Assembly (NCBI RefSeq): GCF_024199845.1
Contig: NZ_JANADO010000001.1
Location: 7,812,001-7,876,000 of the forward strand
Source: Bradyrhizobium sp. CCGB12
GTDB taxonomy: Bacteria; Pseudomonadota; Alphaproteobacteria; Rhizobiales; Xanthobacteraceae
DNA length: 64,000 bases
Direction: 5' to 3'
Both the position numbers and the translations under genes were made by a program. Each line of letters opens with the position of its first letter. The stretch's first letter is position 1. The notes below the pieces were generated by a model, which was given only the letters and a program-made list of their open reading frames with translations, was not told where the DNA came from and ran no database searches. Below are positions 1-12,359 of the stretch, piece by piece.

Positions 1-1743
1 GTCGGCGTCCGGCGGGCCCGCGCGGTTCTCGGCCCAGATGCGTCCGCCATGGGCGTCGACGATCTGCTTGGAGATCGACAGCCCGAGGCCGGAGTTCTGG
101 CCAAAGCCCTGATGCGGACGGTCGGTGTAGAAGCGCTCGAAGATGCGCTCCAGCGCGTCGTCGCGGATGCCGGGGCCGTCGTCGTCGACCACGATCTCGA
201 TCTCGCCGCGCACGCGGCGGCAGGTGAGGCGCACCTTGCTGCCGGCTTCCGAGAAGGATTGCGCGTTGGAGAGCAGGTTGGAGACGACTTGTCCGAGCCG
301 TGAATCGTGGCCGGTCACGGCGAAGGTGTCGGCCGGGCTGCGGCCCTCGAAGCGCGTCTCGACCGCGACGTCGTGGCCGAGCTTGGTCTCATTGGCAACG
401 GACACCAGCGTCGTCAGCAGGCGGCGCACATCGACCGGAATAGCATCCTGGCGCTGCAATTCGGCATCGAGACGGCTGGCATCGGAGATATCGGAGATGA
501 GACGATCGAGCCGCTTGACGTCGTGCTCGATCACCTCGAGCAGGCGTGCGCGGCTGTTCTCGTTGCGCGCCAGCGGCAGCGTCTCGACCGCGGAGCGCAG
601 CGAGGTCAGCGGGTTCTTCAGTTCATGGGCGACGTCGGCGGCGAACATCTCGATCGCCTCGATGCGGCTATAGAGGGCGCTGGTCATGTCGCGCAGCGCG
701 CCCGAGAGGTGCCCGATCTCGTCGCGGCGGCGGGTGAAATCGGGGATCTCGATGCGGGCCTTGATGCGGCGGCGGACGCGCTCGGCACTGTCGGCGAGCC
801 GGCGCACGGGACCTGCGATCGTGCTCGCAAGCAGCAGCGACAGCATGATCATGACGGCGGCCGCGACGCCGCCGACCTTCAAGATGGCGAGGCGCTCGGC
901 GGTGACCATCTGGTCGATGTCGTCGCCCTGGGTCGACAGCATCAAGGCGCCGTGGATGGCGCGTGAGCGCAGCACGGGGACCGCGACCGAGACGATCACC
1001 TCGCCGCGCGAATTGACCCGTACCATCGAGCGCTTCTGGCCCTGGAGCGCGTCGGCCACCTCCGCATAGCCATTGCCGTTCTCGGGCCCGAGCTCGCGAT
1101 AGAGCGGCAGGTCGCCGCGGTTCAGCCAGGTCCGCACCGCGACCATGCCGCGCTCGACGATGCCCGGCTTCTCGGCCGGTGGCGGCAGGTTGTAGCGCAG
1201 CACGTTTTCGAGGTTGCGGCTGTCGACCAGCAGGCTGCCGTTCGGATCGTAGATGCGCGCGCGCGTCTTGGTCGGCGAGATCAGCGTGCGCAGCACCGGT
1301 GCCACGCGCTCCGGATTGATCGGGAAGTCCAGCGGCGAATATTCGTCCGGGCCGCCATAGGTCTCGCCCGGCTTGAGGTCGAGCAGCCGGTCGGGGTCGA
1401 TGGTGATGGCGTTGGTCTGGACCGTTGCGGAAGCCGCGATCGCGCCAGCGATGATCTCGGCCTGCACCAGCAGGCTCTGCGCCCGCGCGTCGATCAGGCC
1501 GGCGCGGAATTGCGACAGGTACAGGATGCTGGCGACCAGCGCGACGAGGCCGGCGAGGTTGAGCGAGACGATGCGGCGGGTCAGGCTCGAGAAGGACAGC
1601 GCGAAGAAGAACTGCCCGGCGCGCTTCAGCCAGTTCAGCGGTCGCCAACCCTTCGGCTTGTCTTCCGCAACGTGCTCCTGAACGCCGTCGGACGCGACAT
1701 CCCCGGCGCTCTGGTTTGGATCAGGCTGCGTTCGGTCAAGCAA
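1..1743 (-). CDS. chvG: Sensor histidine kinase ChvG (partial, C-terminus beyond window)
   Basis: Membrane sensor kinase of the ChvG/ChvI (ExoS/ChvI) two-component system, which in rhizobia responds to acid or envelope cues and controls exopolysaccharide and metabolism genes. Visible in order: a charged N-terminus, TM helix about residues 57-77, a periplasmic sensor region, a second TM about 290-311, a HAMP linker, the H-box AHELKNPLTSLR with H373, the N-box NLLSNAQ, DDGPGI, and GLGLSISKQIVDAHGG running to the window edge. Only the last few residues are missing. An in-frame TAA lies just upstream at 1747-1749, so the start must be at or inside 1743; the TTG at 1741-1743 gives MLDRTQPDPN and is the best choice. 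chvI lies 117 bp upstream on the same strand. Confidence 0.93.
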   Translation of the reverse strand, partial: MLDRTQPDPNQSAGDVASDGVQEHVAEDKPKGWRPLNWLKRAGQFFFALSFSSLTRRIVSLNLAGLVALVASILYLSQFRAGLIDARAQSLLVQAEIIAGAIAASATVQTNAITIDPDRLLDLKPGETYGGPDEYSPLDFPINPERVAPVLRTLISPTKTRARIYDPNGSLLVDSRNLENVLRYNLPPPAEKPGIVERGMVAVRTWLNRGDLPLYRELGPENGNGYAEVADALQGQKRSMVRVNSRGEVIVSVAVPVLRSRAIHGALMLSTQGDDIDQMVTAERLAILKVGGVAAAVMIMLSLLLASTIAGPVRRLADSAERVRRRIKARIEIPDFTRRRDEIGHLSGALRDMTSALYSRIEAIEMFAADVAHELKNPLTSLRSAVETLPLARNENSRARLLEVIEHDVKRLDRLISDISDASRLDAELQRQDAIPVDVRRLLTTLVSVANETKLGHDVAVETRFEGRSPADTFAVTGHDSRLGQVVSNLLSNAQSFSEAGSKVRLTCRRVRGEIEIVVDDDGPGIRDDALERIFERFYTDRPHQGFGQNSGLGLSISKQIVDAHGGRIWAENRAGPPDAD

Positions 1744-1860
1744 TGCTTACGCCCGCGTTAGGACAGCTCGTTGAGAAGGTCCCCGCATCCTAGATTGATC
1801 CCGGTCCCGATGGAAATCAGAACCGGCAATGCTCTTGTCCTTCATGAAGCTGCGTGAGCC

Positions 1861-2562
1861 TCAGGCTTCCTTGAAACGGTAGCCGACGCCGTAGAGCGTC
1901 TCGATCATCTCGAACTCATTGTCGACCACCTTGAACTTCTTGCGCAGCCGCTTGATGTGGCTGTCGATGGTACGGTCGTCGACATAGACCTGGTCGTCAT
2001 AGGCGGCGTCCATCAGCGCGTTGCGGCTCTTCACCACGCCGGGCCGGGTTGCGAGCGCCTGGAGGATCAGGAATTCGGTGACGGTCAGCGTCACTGGCTC
2101 GTTCTTCCAGGTGCAGGTATGCCGTTCGGGGTCCATGCGCAAAAGGCCGCGGTCCAGCGCCTTGGCGTCGTTCTCCTTCGGCGCGACGGTCGGGTCCTTC
2201 GGCGCCGAGCGGCGCAATACCGCCTTGACGCGTTCGACCAAGAGACGCTGCGAGAACGGTTTGCGGATGAAGTCGTCGGCGCCCATCTTGAGGCCGAACA
2301 GTTCGTCGATCTCTTCGTCCTTGGAGGTCAGGAAGATCACCGGCAGGTCGGATTTCTGCCTGAGACGGCGCAGCGTCTCCATGCCGTCCATGCGCGGCAT
2401 CTTGATGTCGAGGATCGCGAGGTCGGGCTGGGTGGTGCGGAAACCGTCAAGTGCGGAGGCGCCGTCGGTATAGGTCATGATGCGGTAGCCTTCGGCTTCC
2501 AGCGCGATCGAGACGGATGTGAGAATGTTGCGGTCGTCGTCGACCAAAGCGATTGTGGGCAT
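1861..2562 (-). CDS. chvI: Response regulator ChvI, OmpR family
   Basis: DNA-binding partner of ChvG, 233 aa, full length for the OmpR/PhoB family. The receiver domain (about 1-120) has the acidic pocket D8-D10, phospho-acceptor D52 in [13 protein letters not shown], the T79/S80 switch and K101 in RKPFS. The C-terminal winged helix (about 135-230) carries the typical [19 protein letters not shown] recognition helix. Start is ATG at 2562. It is transcribed leftward with chvG and lies divergent from the HugZ-like gene, with about 240 bp between. In rhizobia ChvI regulons often include central-carbon genes; pckA here is only 4 kb away. Confidence 0.95.
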   Translation of the reverse strand: MPTIALVDDDRNILTSVSIALEAEGYRIMTYTDGASALDGFRTTQPDLAILDIKMPRMDGMETLRRLRQKSDLPVIFLTSKDEEIDELFGLKMGADDFIRKPFSQRLLVERVKAVLRRSAPKDPTVAPKENDAKALDRGLLRMDPERHTCTWKNEPVTLTVTEFLILQALATRPGVVKSRNALMDAAYDDQVYVDDRTIDSHIKRLRKKFKVVDNEFEMIETLYGVGYRFKEA

Positions 2563-2803
2563 GAGCCTCTGCTTTCTGCTTTCCGTTTGGGTCGGGGCTT
2601 AAAACGGCGAGCAATCCACTGATGCGCCGCATACATGGGTGCCGAATTTGGCGTTCGAACCTTGTCACCGAGCAATGCAAGCTGGGCTGAAGTGTGACCA
2701 AGTTCCACGAAACACGGCAGATTCGCCGCATCTCGACCCATAACCAGACCCCCGTTTACCCGAAAAAAGGCCCCCCTTGCAACCTCCTGACCCGAGAAAC
2801 CCG

Positions 2804-3553
2804 ATGCAGCCGACCCCCGATTTCGACCCCGGAAAACTCGCCAAATCGCTGCTGCGACGGTCGCGGCAGGGGGCGCTGGCGACCCTGATGGCCGGGAGCG
2901 GCGATCCCTATTGTTCCCTGGTCAATCTGGCGAGCCACCCCGATGGCTCGCCGATCCTGCTGATTTCGCGCCTCGCCGTGCATACCAAGAACATCCTGGC
3001 GGACAGCCGGGTCTCCCTGATGCTGGACGAGCGCGCGCCCGGCGATCCCCTGGAAGGGGCCCGGATCATGCTGTCCGGCCGGGCCGAACAGGCCGACGCC
3101 GACAAGGAGCTGCTTCAGCGACGGTATCTCTATGCCCATCCGTCGGCAGAGGGCTTTGTTTCGTTTAAGGATTTCTCCTTCTTCCGGATCCGGCCCACGG
3201 GAACCCATCTGGTGGCCGGTTTCGGCCAGATCGTCGACCTCAAGCCCGAGCAGTTCCTCACGGACCTCACCGGCGCCGAAGATCTGCTGGCGGCGGAGGA
3301 GGGGGCGGTCGAGCACATGAACGCCGACCATCGCGACGCGATGGGCCTCTATGCGACAAAGCTCCTTGGCGCGGCCGAGGGTGACTGGCGCTGCACGGGC
3401 TGCGATCCGGAAGGCCTCGACATGCAGCTGGATCAAACCGCGCTGCGTCTGGACTTCCCGGAGCGGGTGACGGACGGCACGGCGCTGCGCAAGATGCTGG
3501 TCCGCCTTGCTGGTGAGGCGCGCAAGAAGGTGGACCCGAGCGCAACACTTTGA
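2804..3553 (+). CDS. HugZ-like haem/FMN-fold pyridoxamine 5'-phosphate oxidase family protein
   Basis: Cytosolic protein of 249 aa with an N-terminal split-barrel domain of the pyridoxamine-phosphate-oxidase fold (RQGALATLM near the start, VSLMLDERAPGDPLEGAR) and a C-terminal DUF2470 domain with the signature EHMNADHRDAMGLYA. This arrangement is that of HugZ/HutZ, which bind or degrade haem; exact substrate is inferred. An upstream TTG at 2777 is in frame, but the ATG at 2804 starts directly on the conserved sequence and is preferred. It lies 64 bp before the TPR-CHAT gene on the same strand. No haem-uptake genes are adjacent, so a general flavin or haem role is possible. Confidence 0.8.
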   Translation: MQPTPDFDPGKLAKSLLRRSRQGALATLMAGSGDPYCSLVNLASHPDGSPILLISRLAVHTKNILADSRVSLMLDERAPGDPLEGARIMLSGRAEQADADKELLQRRYLYAHPSAEGFVSFKDFSFFRIRPTGTHLVAGFGQIVDLKPEQFLTDLTGAEDLLAAEEGAVEHMNADHRDAMGLYATKLLGAAEGDWRCTGCDPEGLDMQLDQTALRLDFPERVTDGTALRKMLVRLAGEARKKVDPSATL

Positions 3554-3617
3554 ACGCTGCCGCCCATCGCCGCGACCCAAGACCGTAATCGGTCTGGCGG
3601 GGGCAGCGAGGGTGTTC

Positions 3618-6215
3618 ATGGCAAGATGGAATCGACTGGCGCTGATCGCGGGTCTCGCGCTCGCGGCGGGTGCCTCCCTGCCTACGGCTGCCCTTGCCCA
3701 GAAGGGCAATCTCGCGGCGCAGAGCGCCAGGATCAACGAACTCAGCAAGGCCGGCAGATATTCCGAAGCGTTGCCTTTGGCGCAGGCGATGGTCGCAAGC
3801 CTCGAGAAGAGCGACAACGGTCGCGAACTCGCTGCCGCCTTGAACAATCTCGGTCAGGTCTACGCCGGCCAGGGCCGCGACGATCTGGCCGAGCCGCTCT
3901 ACAAGCGCTCGATCGCACTGATGGAAAAGGCGCTCGGCCTCGAAACTCCTTTGGTCGCGGCCGAACTGACCAATCTCGCCGCGCTGTATCAGCGGCAGGA
4001 CCGTTTCGCCGAGGCCGAGCCGCTGTTCAAGCGCGCGCTCGCCGTACGCGAAAAGAGCCTGCCGCGTGAGCATCCCGATGTCGGCCAGGCCCTCAACAAT
4101 CTGGCCACGCTCTACGTCAAGCAGGAGCATTTTGCCGACGCCAAGCCGCTGTTTCAGCGGGCGCTTGCGATCTATCAGAAAGCCGCCGGGCCGGAGCATC
4201 CCGCGGTTGCGACCGTCCTGAACAACATCGGTCAGGTCGATCGCGACCTCAATCGCGATGCCGAGGCCGAGGCACCGATCAAGCGCTCGCTCGCGATCCG
4301 CGAGAAGGTGCTGGGGCCGGATCATCCGGACGTGGCCCGCTCGCTGAACAACCTTGCGGGGCTCTATCAGAACCAACAGCGCTATGCCGAGGCCGAGCCG
4401 TTGTATCGCCGCGCGCTGGCGATCCGCGAGCGCGCATTCGGCTCCGATCATCCCGACGTCGCGATCTCGACCAGCAATTTTGCCTCCTTCCTCCAGCTGT
4501 CCGGGCGGACCGCCGATGCCTTGCCGCTGGCGGAAAGGACGCTTGCCAACAATCGTGGGCAATTGCGCGTCGTGCTGCCGATCCTGTTTTCCGCGCGGCA
4601 GCAGCATCTCCTGCCGGATGACAAGGCATTGGACGAGGCGCTTGCGGCGATTCAGCGCGGCACGCAATCCTCCGCTGCCTCCGCCGTGAACAAGCTCGCG
4701 GTGCGGCTCGCCGCCGGCAGCGACCGGCTCGCCGAGCTCGTGCGCAGGGATCAGGATCTCGCGGCCGAGTCCGAAGCACTCGACAAGGCGATCATCGCCG
4801 CGGTGTCGAAGCCATCCGCCCAGCGCGACGTCGCGGCCGAGCAGCGCAGCCGCGTGCGGATCGCGGCGATCGCAAGCGAACGCGGTGGATTGCAGAAGAC
4901 CTTCGCCGTCGAGTTTCCCGACTATTCCTCGCTGTCCAATCCGATGCCGCTGGCGGTCAAGGACATCAAGGCATTGCTGTCGGCCGACGAGGCGATGGTG
5001 CTCTACTCCGTCGTCGACAAGCAGAGCTACGTCATCGCGATCACGCGCGAGGGCGTCGACTGGAAGGAGATCCCGCTCGGCGCCGATGCGCTGGCGCAGA
5101 AAGTGTCCGCTTTCCGTAAGGGATTGGACGTCGGCAAGGCGCACGATGCCTCCGGCAAATCCGGGTTGTTCGACCTTGCGCTCGCCAACGAGCTCTATGT
5201 CGCGTTGCTCGGCCCGGTCGAGGCATTGACGAAAGACAAGCGAAACCTGCTGGTGGTGCCGTCGGCGGCGCTGACCGCGTTGCCGTTTCATTTGCTGGTC
5301 ACGGAGAAGCCGCAAGCGGCGATTCCGGACAGGCTCGAAGGCTACCGCAGCGCCGCCTGGCTGTTGCGGCGTCAGGCCGTCTCGGTGCTGCCGTCGGTGG
5401 TCAGCCTGAAATCCCTGCGCGCCTTTGCGCGCAGGGATCAAGGCGCAAAGCCGATGACCGGCTTTGGCGATCCCGTCTTCAATCCTGCGCTGGAAGGGCC
5501 TGCCGACCGTCGCGCTGCAAGCGGCAAGGTCGCGGCGCGCAGCATCGCGACCATCGCCTATACCGACTTCTGGCGCGGCGCCGGTGTCGATCGCGCGCGC
5601 CTGGCGCAGGCGTTGCCGCAACTGCCGGATACCGCCGACGAGCTGAACGCGGTGGCGAGGGATGTCGGTGCGACTGCGGCCGATATCCATCTCGGCCGCG
5701 ATGCCAGCGAAACGACGCTCAAGCGTGCAGCGCTTGCTCAATACGGCATCATCTACTTTGCCACCCACGGCCTTGTCGCAGGCGACATCAAGGGACTGGG
5801 GGAGCCCTCGCTTGCGCTCTCCATTCCCGATCAGCCATCGGAGCTCGACGACGGCCTGCTCACTGCGAGCGAAGTCGCCCAGCTCAAGCTCAATGCGGAT
5901 TGGGTGGTCCTGTCGGCCTGCAACACCATCGCGGGCGACAAGCCCGGCGCCGAAGCCCTGTCGGGATTGGCGCGTTCGTTCTTCTATGCCGGCGCCCGCG
6001 CGCTCCTGGTCTCGCATTGGGCGGTGGATTCGGAAGCTGCCACGCGCTTGACCACGTCGACGTTCGAGCTGCTCAAGAACGAACCGAAGATCGGTCGCGC
6101 CGAAGCCTTGCGCCGCGCGATGCTAACTTATCTCGACGACGCCTCGTCACCGCGCAATGCCTATCCCGCGATGTGGGGACCGTTCGCGCTCATCGGCGAA
6201 GGTGAGGTACGATAG
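3618..6215 (+). CDS. Exported TPR-CHAT domain protein (putative caspase-like peptidase)
   Basis: Protein of 865 aa. Residues 1-26 form a clean signal peptide (MARWNRLALIAGLALAAG...ALA), so the mature protein is probably periplasmic. Residues about 30-330 hold tandem kinesin-light-chain-type TPRs (LNNLA.LY...RFAEAEPL.KRALA...HPDVA). The C-terminal 330 residues are a CHAT domain of the caspase/separase clan: predicted catalytic H717 in YFATHGLVAGD and C768 in VVLSACNT. Both catalytic residues are present. ATG at 3618 was chosen because it starts the signal peptide; the open frame extends upstream to 3507 over the previous gene's end. Target and trigger are unknown; TPRs normally bind partner proteins. 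Confidence 0.85.
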   Translation: MARWNRLALIAGLALAAGASLPTAALAQKGNLAAQSARINELSKAGRYSEALPLAQAMVASLEKSDNGRELAAALNNLGQVYAGQGRDDLAEPLYKRSIALMEKALGLETPLVAAELTNLAALYQRQDRFAEAEPLFKRALAVREKSLPREHPDVGQALNNLATLYVKQEHFADAKPLFQRALAIYQKAAGPEHPAVATVLNNIGQVDRDLNRDAEAEAPIKRSLAIREKVLGPDHPDVARSLNNLAGLYQNQQRYAEAEPLYRRALAIRERAFGSDHPDVAISTSNFASFLQLSGRTADALPLAERTLANNRGQLRVVLPILFSARQQHLLPDDKALDEALAAIQRGTQSSAASAVNKLAVRLAAGSDRLAELVRRDQDLAAESEALDKAIIAAVSKPSAQRDVAAEQRSRVRIAAIASERGGLQKTFAVEFPDYSSLSNPMPLAVKDIKALLSADEAMVLYSVVDKQSYVIAITREGVDWKEIPLGADALAQKVSAFRKGLDVGKAHDASGKSGLFDLALANELYVALLGPVEALTKDKRNLLVVPSAALTALPFHLLVTEKPQAAIPDRLEGYRSAAWLLRRQAVSVLPSVVSLKSLRAFARRDQGAKPMTGFGDPVFNPALEGPADRRAASGKVAARSIATIAYTDFWRGAGVDRARLAQALPQLPDTADELNAVARDVGATAADIHLGRDASETTLKRAALAQYGIIYFATHGLVAGDIKGLGEPSLALSIPDQPSELDDGLLTASEVAQLKLNADWVVLSACNTIAGDKPGAEALSGLARSFFYAGARALLVSHWAVDSEAATRLTTSTFELLKNEPKIGRAEALRRAMLTYLDDASSPRNAYPAMWGPFALIGEGEVR

Positions 6216-6375
6216 GAAGCCGCCTCAAGGATTGTGCGTCGCAATAACCCCGAGTAACGCGCAAACATGCATTTGGTTGCGCGATCATTCGTAGTTTTTT
6301 GATGCCGCTCCTCAGAGCTGACATGCGCGACGATTGGCGCGGTCCTTGAATAAACCAAATCCTGCGGGATCGGCT

Positions 6376-6404
6376 TGGCAACGCCAGCGTTCATCAGTAT
6401 TAGG
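6376..6404 (+). promoter_or_regulatory. Candidate sigma-70 promoter for pckA
   Basis: TTGGCA at 6376-6381 and TATTAG at 6399-6404 are separated by 17 bp. Transcription from here would leave a leader of about 90 nt before the pckA GTG. Found by eye, so weak evidence. Nothing else recognisable lies in the 287-bp gap 6216-6502. Confidence 0.35.
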
Positions 6405-6502
6405 TCGCCAAACCGAGGCCGGATGGCCTATTATTCACGGTGACCGCGATGGTGCCAAAGCTTGGTCGCGCTGAGTGTCGCGGGTTCTAGGAGGATGTTT
6501 TC

Positions 6503-8119
6503 GTGCAAGAGACGGGCGTGCGCAACGGTGCCTTCGGCGCCGATAAATTCGGCTTAAAGAATCTCAAGCAGGTTCACTGGAACCTCGGTGCGCCGCAACT
6601 CTATCAATACTCGCTCTCGGCAGGTGAGGCGGTGCTGTCCGCCGACGGTGCACTCTGCGCCGACACGGGCGAGTTCACCGGTCGCAGCCCGAAGGACAAG
6701 TTCACGGTGCGTGATGCCACCACCGACAAGACGATGTGGTGGGCCGGCAATCAGTCGATCACCGCGGAGCAGTTCGAGACGCTCTATCAGGATTTCCTCA
6801 AGCACGCCGAAGGCAAGACACTGTTCGCGCAGGACCTCTATGGCGGTGCCGACCCGGCCTACCGGATCAAGACGCGCGTCTTCACTGAGCTCGCCTGGCA
6901 CTCGCTGTTCATCCGTACGCTGCTGATCCGCCCCGAGGCGATCGAGCTGTCGGCCTTCACGCCAGAGCTCACCATCATCGACATGCCGAGCTTCCGGGCT
7001 GATCCCAAACGTCACGGCTGCCGCTCGGAGAACGTCGTCGCCATCGACTTCGCCCGCAAGATCGTCCTGATCGGCGGGTCTTATTATGCCGGCGAGATGA
7101 AGAAGTCGGTCTTCACCACGCTGAACTACTATCTGCCCGAGCGCGGCGTGATGCCGATGCACTGCTCGGCCAATGTCGGCGCCAAGGGCGATGCCGCGAT
7201 CTTCTTCGGCCTGTCGGGTACCGGCAAGACCACGCTGTCGGCCGATCCCAACCGCACGCTGATCGGCGACGACGAGCACGGCTGGGGCCCGAACGGCATC
7301 TTCAATTTCGAAGGCGGTTGCTACGCCAAGTGCATTAAGCTGTCGAAGGAAGCCGAGCCCGAGATCTACGCGGCCTCGACGCGCTTCGGCGCGGTCCTCG
7401 AGAACTGCGTGCTCGACGAAGACACCCGCGTGGTGGATTTCGACGATGGCTCCAAGACCGAGAACACGCGTTCGGCATACCCGCTCGACTTCATCCCGAA
7501 CGCCTCGCGCACCGGCCGCGCGCCGCAGCCGAAGAACGTGGTGATGCTCGCCGCCGACGCCTTCGGCGTGCTGCCGCCGATCGCCAAGCTCTCGCCAGCG
7601 CAGGCGATGTACCACTTCCTGTCCGGCTACACCGCCAAGGTTGCCGGCACCGAGCGCGGCCTCGGCAACGAGCCGCAGCCGGAGTTCTCGACCTGCTTCG
7701 GCTCGCCCTTCCTGCCGCTCGACCCCAGCGTCTATGGCAACATGCTGCGCGACCTGATCGCCCAGCACAATGTCGATTGCTGGCTGGTCAATACGGGATG
7801 GACCGGCGGCAAGTACGGTGTCGGCTCGCGCATGCCGATCAAGGTGACGCGCGCGCTGCTCACCGCTGCGCTCGACGGATCGCTTCGCAACGTCGAATTC
7901 CGCACCGACAAATATTTCGGCTTCGCGGTCCCGACCGCGCTGCCGGGCGTGCCGGCCGAGATCCTCAACCCGGTCAACACCTGGAAGGACAAGGACGAGT
8001 TCGACAAGACCGCCCGCGCGCTCGTCGGCATGTTCCAGAAGAATTTTGCCAAGTTCGAAGCCCAGGTCGACGCTGAGGTGCGCGCAGCCGCGCCGGACGT
8101 GAAACTCGCGGCGGAGTAA
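6503..8119 (+). CDS. pckA: Phosphoenolpyruvate carboxykinase (ATP)
   Basis: Converts oxaloacetate and ATP to PEP and CO2, the entry step of gluconeogenesis needed for growth on dicarboxylates. 538 aa, usual size for the ATP-type enzyme. Shows the FTGRSPKDK substrate loop, the kinase P-loop [11 protein letters not shown] (236-246) and the following metal-binding IGDDEHGW. Starts at GTG 6503, placed 8 nt after a perfect AGGAGG (6489-6494); the ATG at 6495 is out of frame. A strong terminator follows the gene, so it is probably monocistronic. The chvI-chvG/pckA neighbourhood is common in alphaproteobacteria. Confidence 0.97.
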   Translation: MQETGVRNGAFGADKFGLKNLKQVHWNLGAPQLYQYSLSAGEAVLSADGALCADTGEFTGRSPKDKFTVRDATTDKTMWWAGNQSITAEQFETLYQDFLKHAEGKTLFAQDLYGGADPAYRIKTRVFTELAWHSLFIRTLLIRPEAIELSAFTPELTIIDMPSFRADPKRHGCRSENVVAIDFARKIVLIGGSYYAGEMKKSVFTTLNYYLPERGVMPMHCSANVGAKGDAAIFFGLSGTGKTTLSADPNRTLIGDDEHGWGPNGIFNFEGGCYAKCIKLSKEAEPEIYAASTRFGAVLENCVLDEDTRVVDFDDGSKTENTRSAYPLDFIPNASRTGRAPQPKNVVMLAADAFGVLPPIAKLSPAQAMYHFLSGYTAKVAGTERGLGNEPQPEFSTCFGSPFLPLDPSVYGNMLRDLIAQHNVDCWLVNTGWTGGKYGVGSRMPIKVTRALLTAALDGSLRNVEFRTDKYFGFAVPTALPGVPAEILNPVNTWKDKDEFDKTARALVGMFQKNFAKFEAQVDAEVRAAAPDVKLAAE

Positions 8120-8142
8120 TCTTCGCGCTTCGCTTGAAATGC

Positions 8143-8171
8143 AAAAGGGCGGCCGAAAGGCCGCCCTTTTT
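8143..8171 (+). terminator. Rho-independent terminator of pckA
   Basis: Perfect 8-bp stem GGGCGGCC (8147-8154) / GGCCGCCC (8159-8166), GAAA tetraloop, five T residues after and four A residues before. The A run makes it potentially bidirectional and able to end the leftward thioesterase transcript too. Confidence 0.92.
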
Positions 8172-8194
8172 GTTTCTCGCGAGCTCTCTCCACT

Positions 8195-8282
8195 CGTCAT
8201 TGCGAGCGCAGCGAAGCAATCCAGAATCCCTCTGCAGAGGCAGTCTGGATTGCTTCGTCGCAAGGGCTCCTCGCAATGACGC
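8195..8282. repeat. Palindromic repeat, family A
   Basis: Inverted arms starting CGTCATTGCGAG and ending CTCGCAATGACG, each followed inward by GCAATCCAG/CTGGATTGC. Five copies lie in the window (also 9132, 13283, 42820, 56101). It sits between converging pckA and the thioesterase gene. Confidence 0.9.
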
Positions 8283-8290
8283 GGAAGCAG

Positions 8291-9106
8291 CTACGCCTTG
8301 AAATACGCAATCTGCGTCGTCGTCGCGAGCAGCCGTCCGTTCGGGGACCAGAGCTCGCCGTTCTGGTCGGCGTAGCTCTTGTGCATGATCTTCGAGTCCG
8401 CTGTCGCGAGCACGCGCGTGATGTCCTCGGCTGCGAGTTCGTCGCTGCCGGTGTGGAAATACGTCGTCAGCGACACCGTGCCGAACGGCACCAGCTCGCG
8501 CCTTGCATGGAAGATGCGGCCGAAGAAGGCATCCGACATCGACATCAGCGACAGCATGTCGAGCTTGCGCGGCGTGCGGTCGCTGATCCAGATCTTGGAA
8601 AAGGTGCTGGCGAGCTCGGCCTGCGGCGGGCCGATCCGCATCTCGCCCTCGACGAAGCGGAATTCATACTGGTTGGCCCAGGATGCAGAAATCTTCGGGA
8701 ACGGCAGCGTCTCCTCGAACGGCTTGGCGTCCGGGCACGTCGCCACCCTGTGCTCCCAGGACGGCCGGCGCTCGGCGAACACGGCGGTGGCGAGCGTTGC
8801 GACCTCGCCGCCGCCCTGTGACAGCTCGACGCTCCAATGCTGGCTGGAGCGGTTGGCCTTCACCAGCCGCACGTCGAGATCGAACAGACCCTTCGCGATC
8901 GGCGCGCAGTAATTGACGGTGAGGGCCAGCGGATCGCCGGCGCGCTCGGGATGGTCGATCAGCGCACGCAAAATGGTCGCGGCGGTGGCGCCGCCGAATG
9001 GGCCGACAAAGGCCCAGTAATCGTCGCTGGTATGCCCCTGCCAACTGCTGTCACCGGCGGTGACACGGGTTGCGTCGTCGAAGGGATGCGGGAGCTTGGC
9101 GTGCAT
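8291..9106 (-). CDS. Acyl-CoA thioesterase family protein (tandem hotdog, TesB-like)
   Basis: Protein of 271 aa resembling tandem-hotdog acyl-CoA thioesterases: an N-terminal half with DYWAFVGPFGGATAATILRA and LTVNYCAPIAKG, typical of the 4HBT_3 family, and a C-terminal half with TTYFHTGSDEL. Such enzymes hydrolyse acyl-CoA to free acid and CoA; the chain-length preference cannot be read here. ATG at 9106. Family A palindromes flank it on both sides, so it is probably transcribed alone. Confidence 0.75.
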   Translation of the reverse strand: MHAKLPHPFDDATRVTAGDSSWQGHTSDDYWAFVGPFGGATAATILRALIDHPERAGDPLALTVNYCAPIAKGLFDLDVRLVKANRSSQHWSVELSQGGGEVATLATAVFAERRPSWEHRVATCPDAKPFEETLPFPKISASWANQYEFRFVEGEMRIGPPQAELASTFSKIWISDRTPRKLDMLSLMSMSDAFFGRIFHARRELVPFGTVSLTTYFHTGSDELAAEDITRVLATADSKIMHKSYADQNGELWSPNGRLLATTTQIAYFKA

Positions 9107-9131
9107 TGTTGGTCCTCGATGCCTTCCCGGC

Positions 9132-9211
9132 CGTCATTGCGAGCGCAGCGGAGCAATCCAGACTGTCTCTGCGGAGGGACTCTGGATTGCTTCGCTGCGC
9201 TCGCAATGACG
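9132..9211. repeat. Palindromic repeat, family A
   Basis: Second copy of family A, directly upstream of the thioesterase gene, with arms CGTCATTGCGAGCGCAGCG and CGCTGCGCTCGCAATGACG. Confidence 0.9.
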
Positions 9212-9333
9212 GTGTTTGAGGTTACGGCGTCCACACCTCGGGCGCCGCCTTGGGGATGATGACGATCATATCATCATCCAGTTCGCGAGATGCAATGACC
9301 TCGCAGGTAACGCCTATTTCACGCTGCGGAAAA

Positions 9334-11859
<2,526 letters not shown>

Positions 11860-12050
11860 TTCCTGGTCGACTGAACACTCACCCTACGCGTCTTGCTCCT
11901 GCACCGGAACCGCCACTGGTGCGGCCGTGCACTGCGCTGGCGTAAATTTATGCAAGGAACGGGCCGGTTTGGGAACCCGGACGAGCACGGAGAAACGCGG
12001 ATTTGCTGCTAGATTGGCGGCCAATTCAGCCATCACTGTGGAGGAGACCC

Positions 12051-12296
12051 ATGAGACCTCTGAGGCGACTGCTGATCGAAATCGCCGCTGCGACCCTGCT
12101 CGTCGTCTGCATCGGCGCCTCCACCGCCGCTCTGGCCGCGGGCAAGACCGGCCGCAGCGCCGATGGCCTCAGCTGCGGCTTTGCGGTCCCGCAAAATGCC
12201 TCACCCGCCACCCGCTGCGCCGCCATCAAGCGCCAATGCGGCGGCAAGTTCTACGCGAGCGCGTGCGGGGATAAGTTGATGTCGGCGGTGCGGTGA
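12051..12296 (+). CDS. Small exported cysteine-containing protein, unknown function
   Basis: 81 aa. Starts at ATG 12051, preceded by GGAGGA at a suitable distance. Residues 1-29 are a signal peptide (RRLLIEIAAATLLVVCIGASTAALA). The mature part is only about 50 residues and has four cysteines in a C-x(16)-C-x(6)-C-x(8)-C type spacing, suggesting two disulfides in the periplasm. No family recognised. Divergent from glgP. Confidence 0.6.
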   Translation: MRPLRRLLIEIAAATLLVVCIGASTAALAAGKTGRSADGLSCGFAVPQNASPATRCAAIKRQCGGKFYASACGDKLMSAVR

Positions 12297-12323
12297 GGGG
12301 AGGGCAAGCAGCTCCCACGGTGT

Positions 12324-12352
12324 CGTCCCGGCGAAGGCCGGGACCCATAACC
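12324..12352. repeat. Palindromic repeat arm, family C (left flank of GIY-YIG gene)
   Basis: CGTCCCGGCGAAGGCCGGGA followed by CCATAACC. Inverted partner of the arm at 12681-12709 on the other side of the GIY-YIG gene. Confidence 0.85.
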
Positions 12353-12359
12353 ACCGCTG

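Noticed and set aside
3267..6017. 916-codon open frame antisense to the TPR-CHAT gene
   Set aside because: High-GC codon use leaves the antisense frame open; no recognisable domain, and the sense frame has clear TPR and CHAT motifs.
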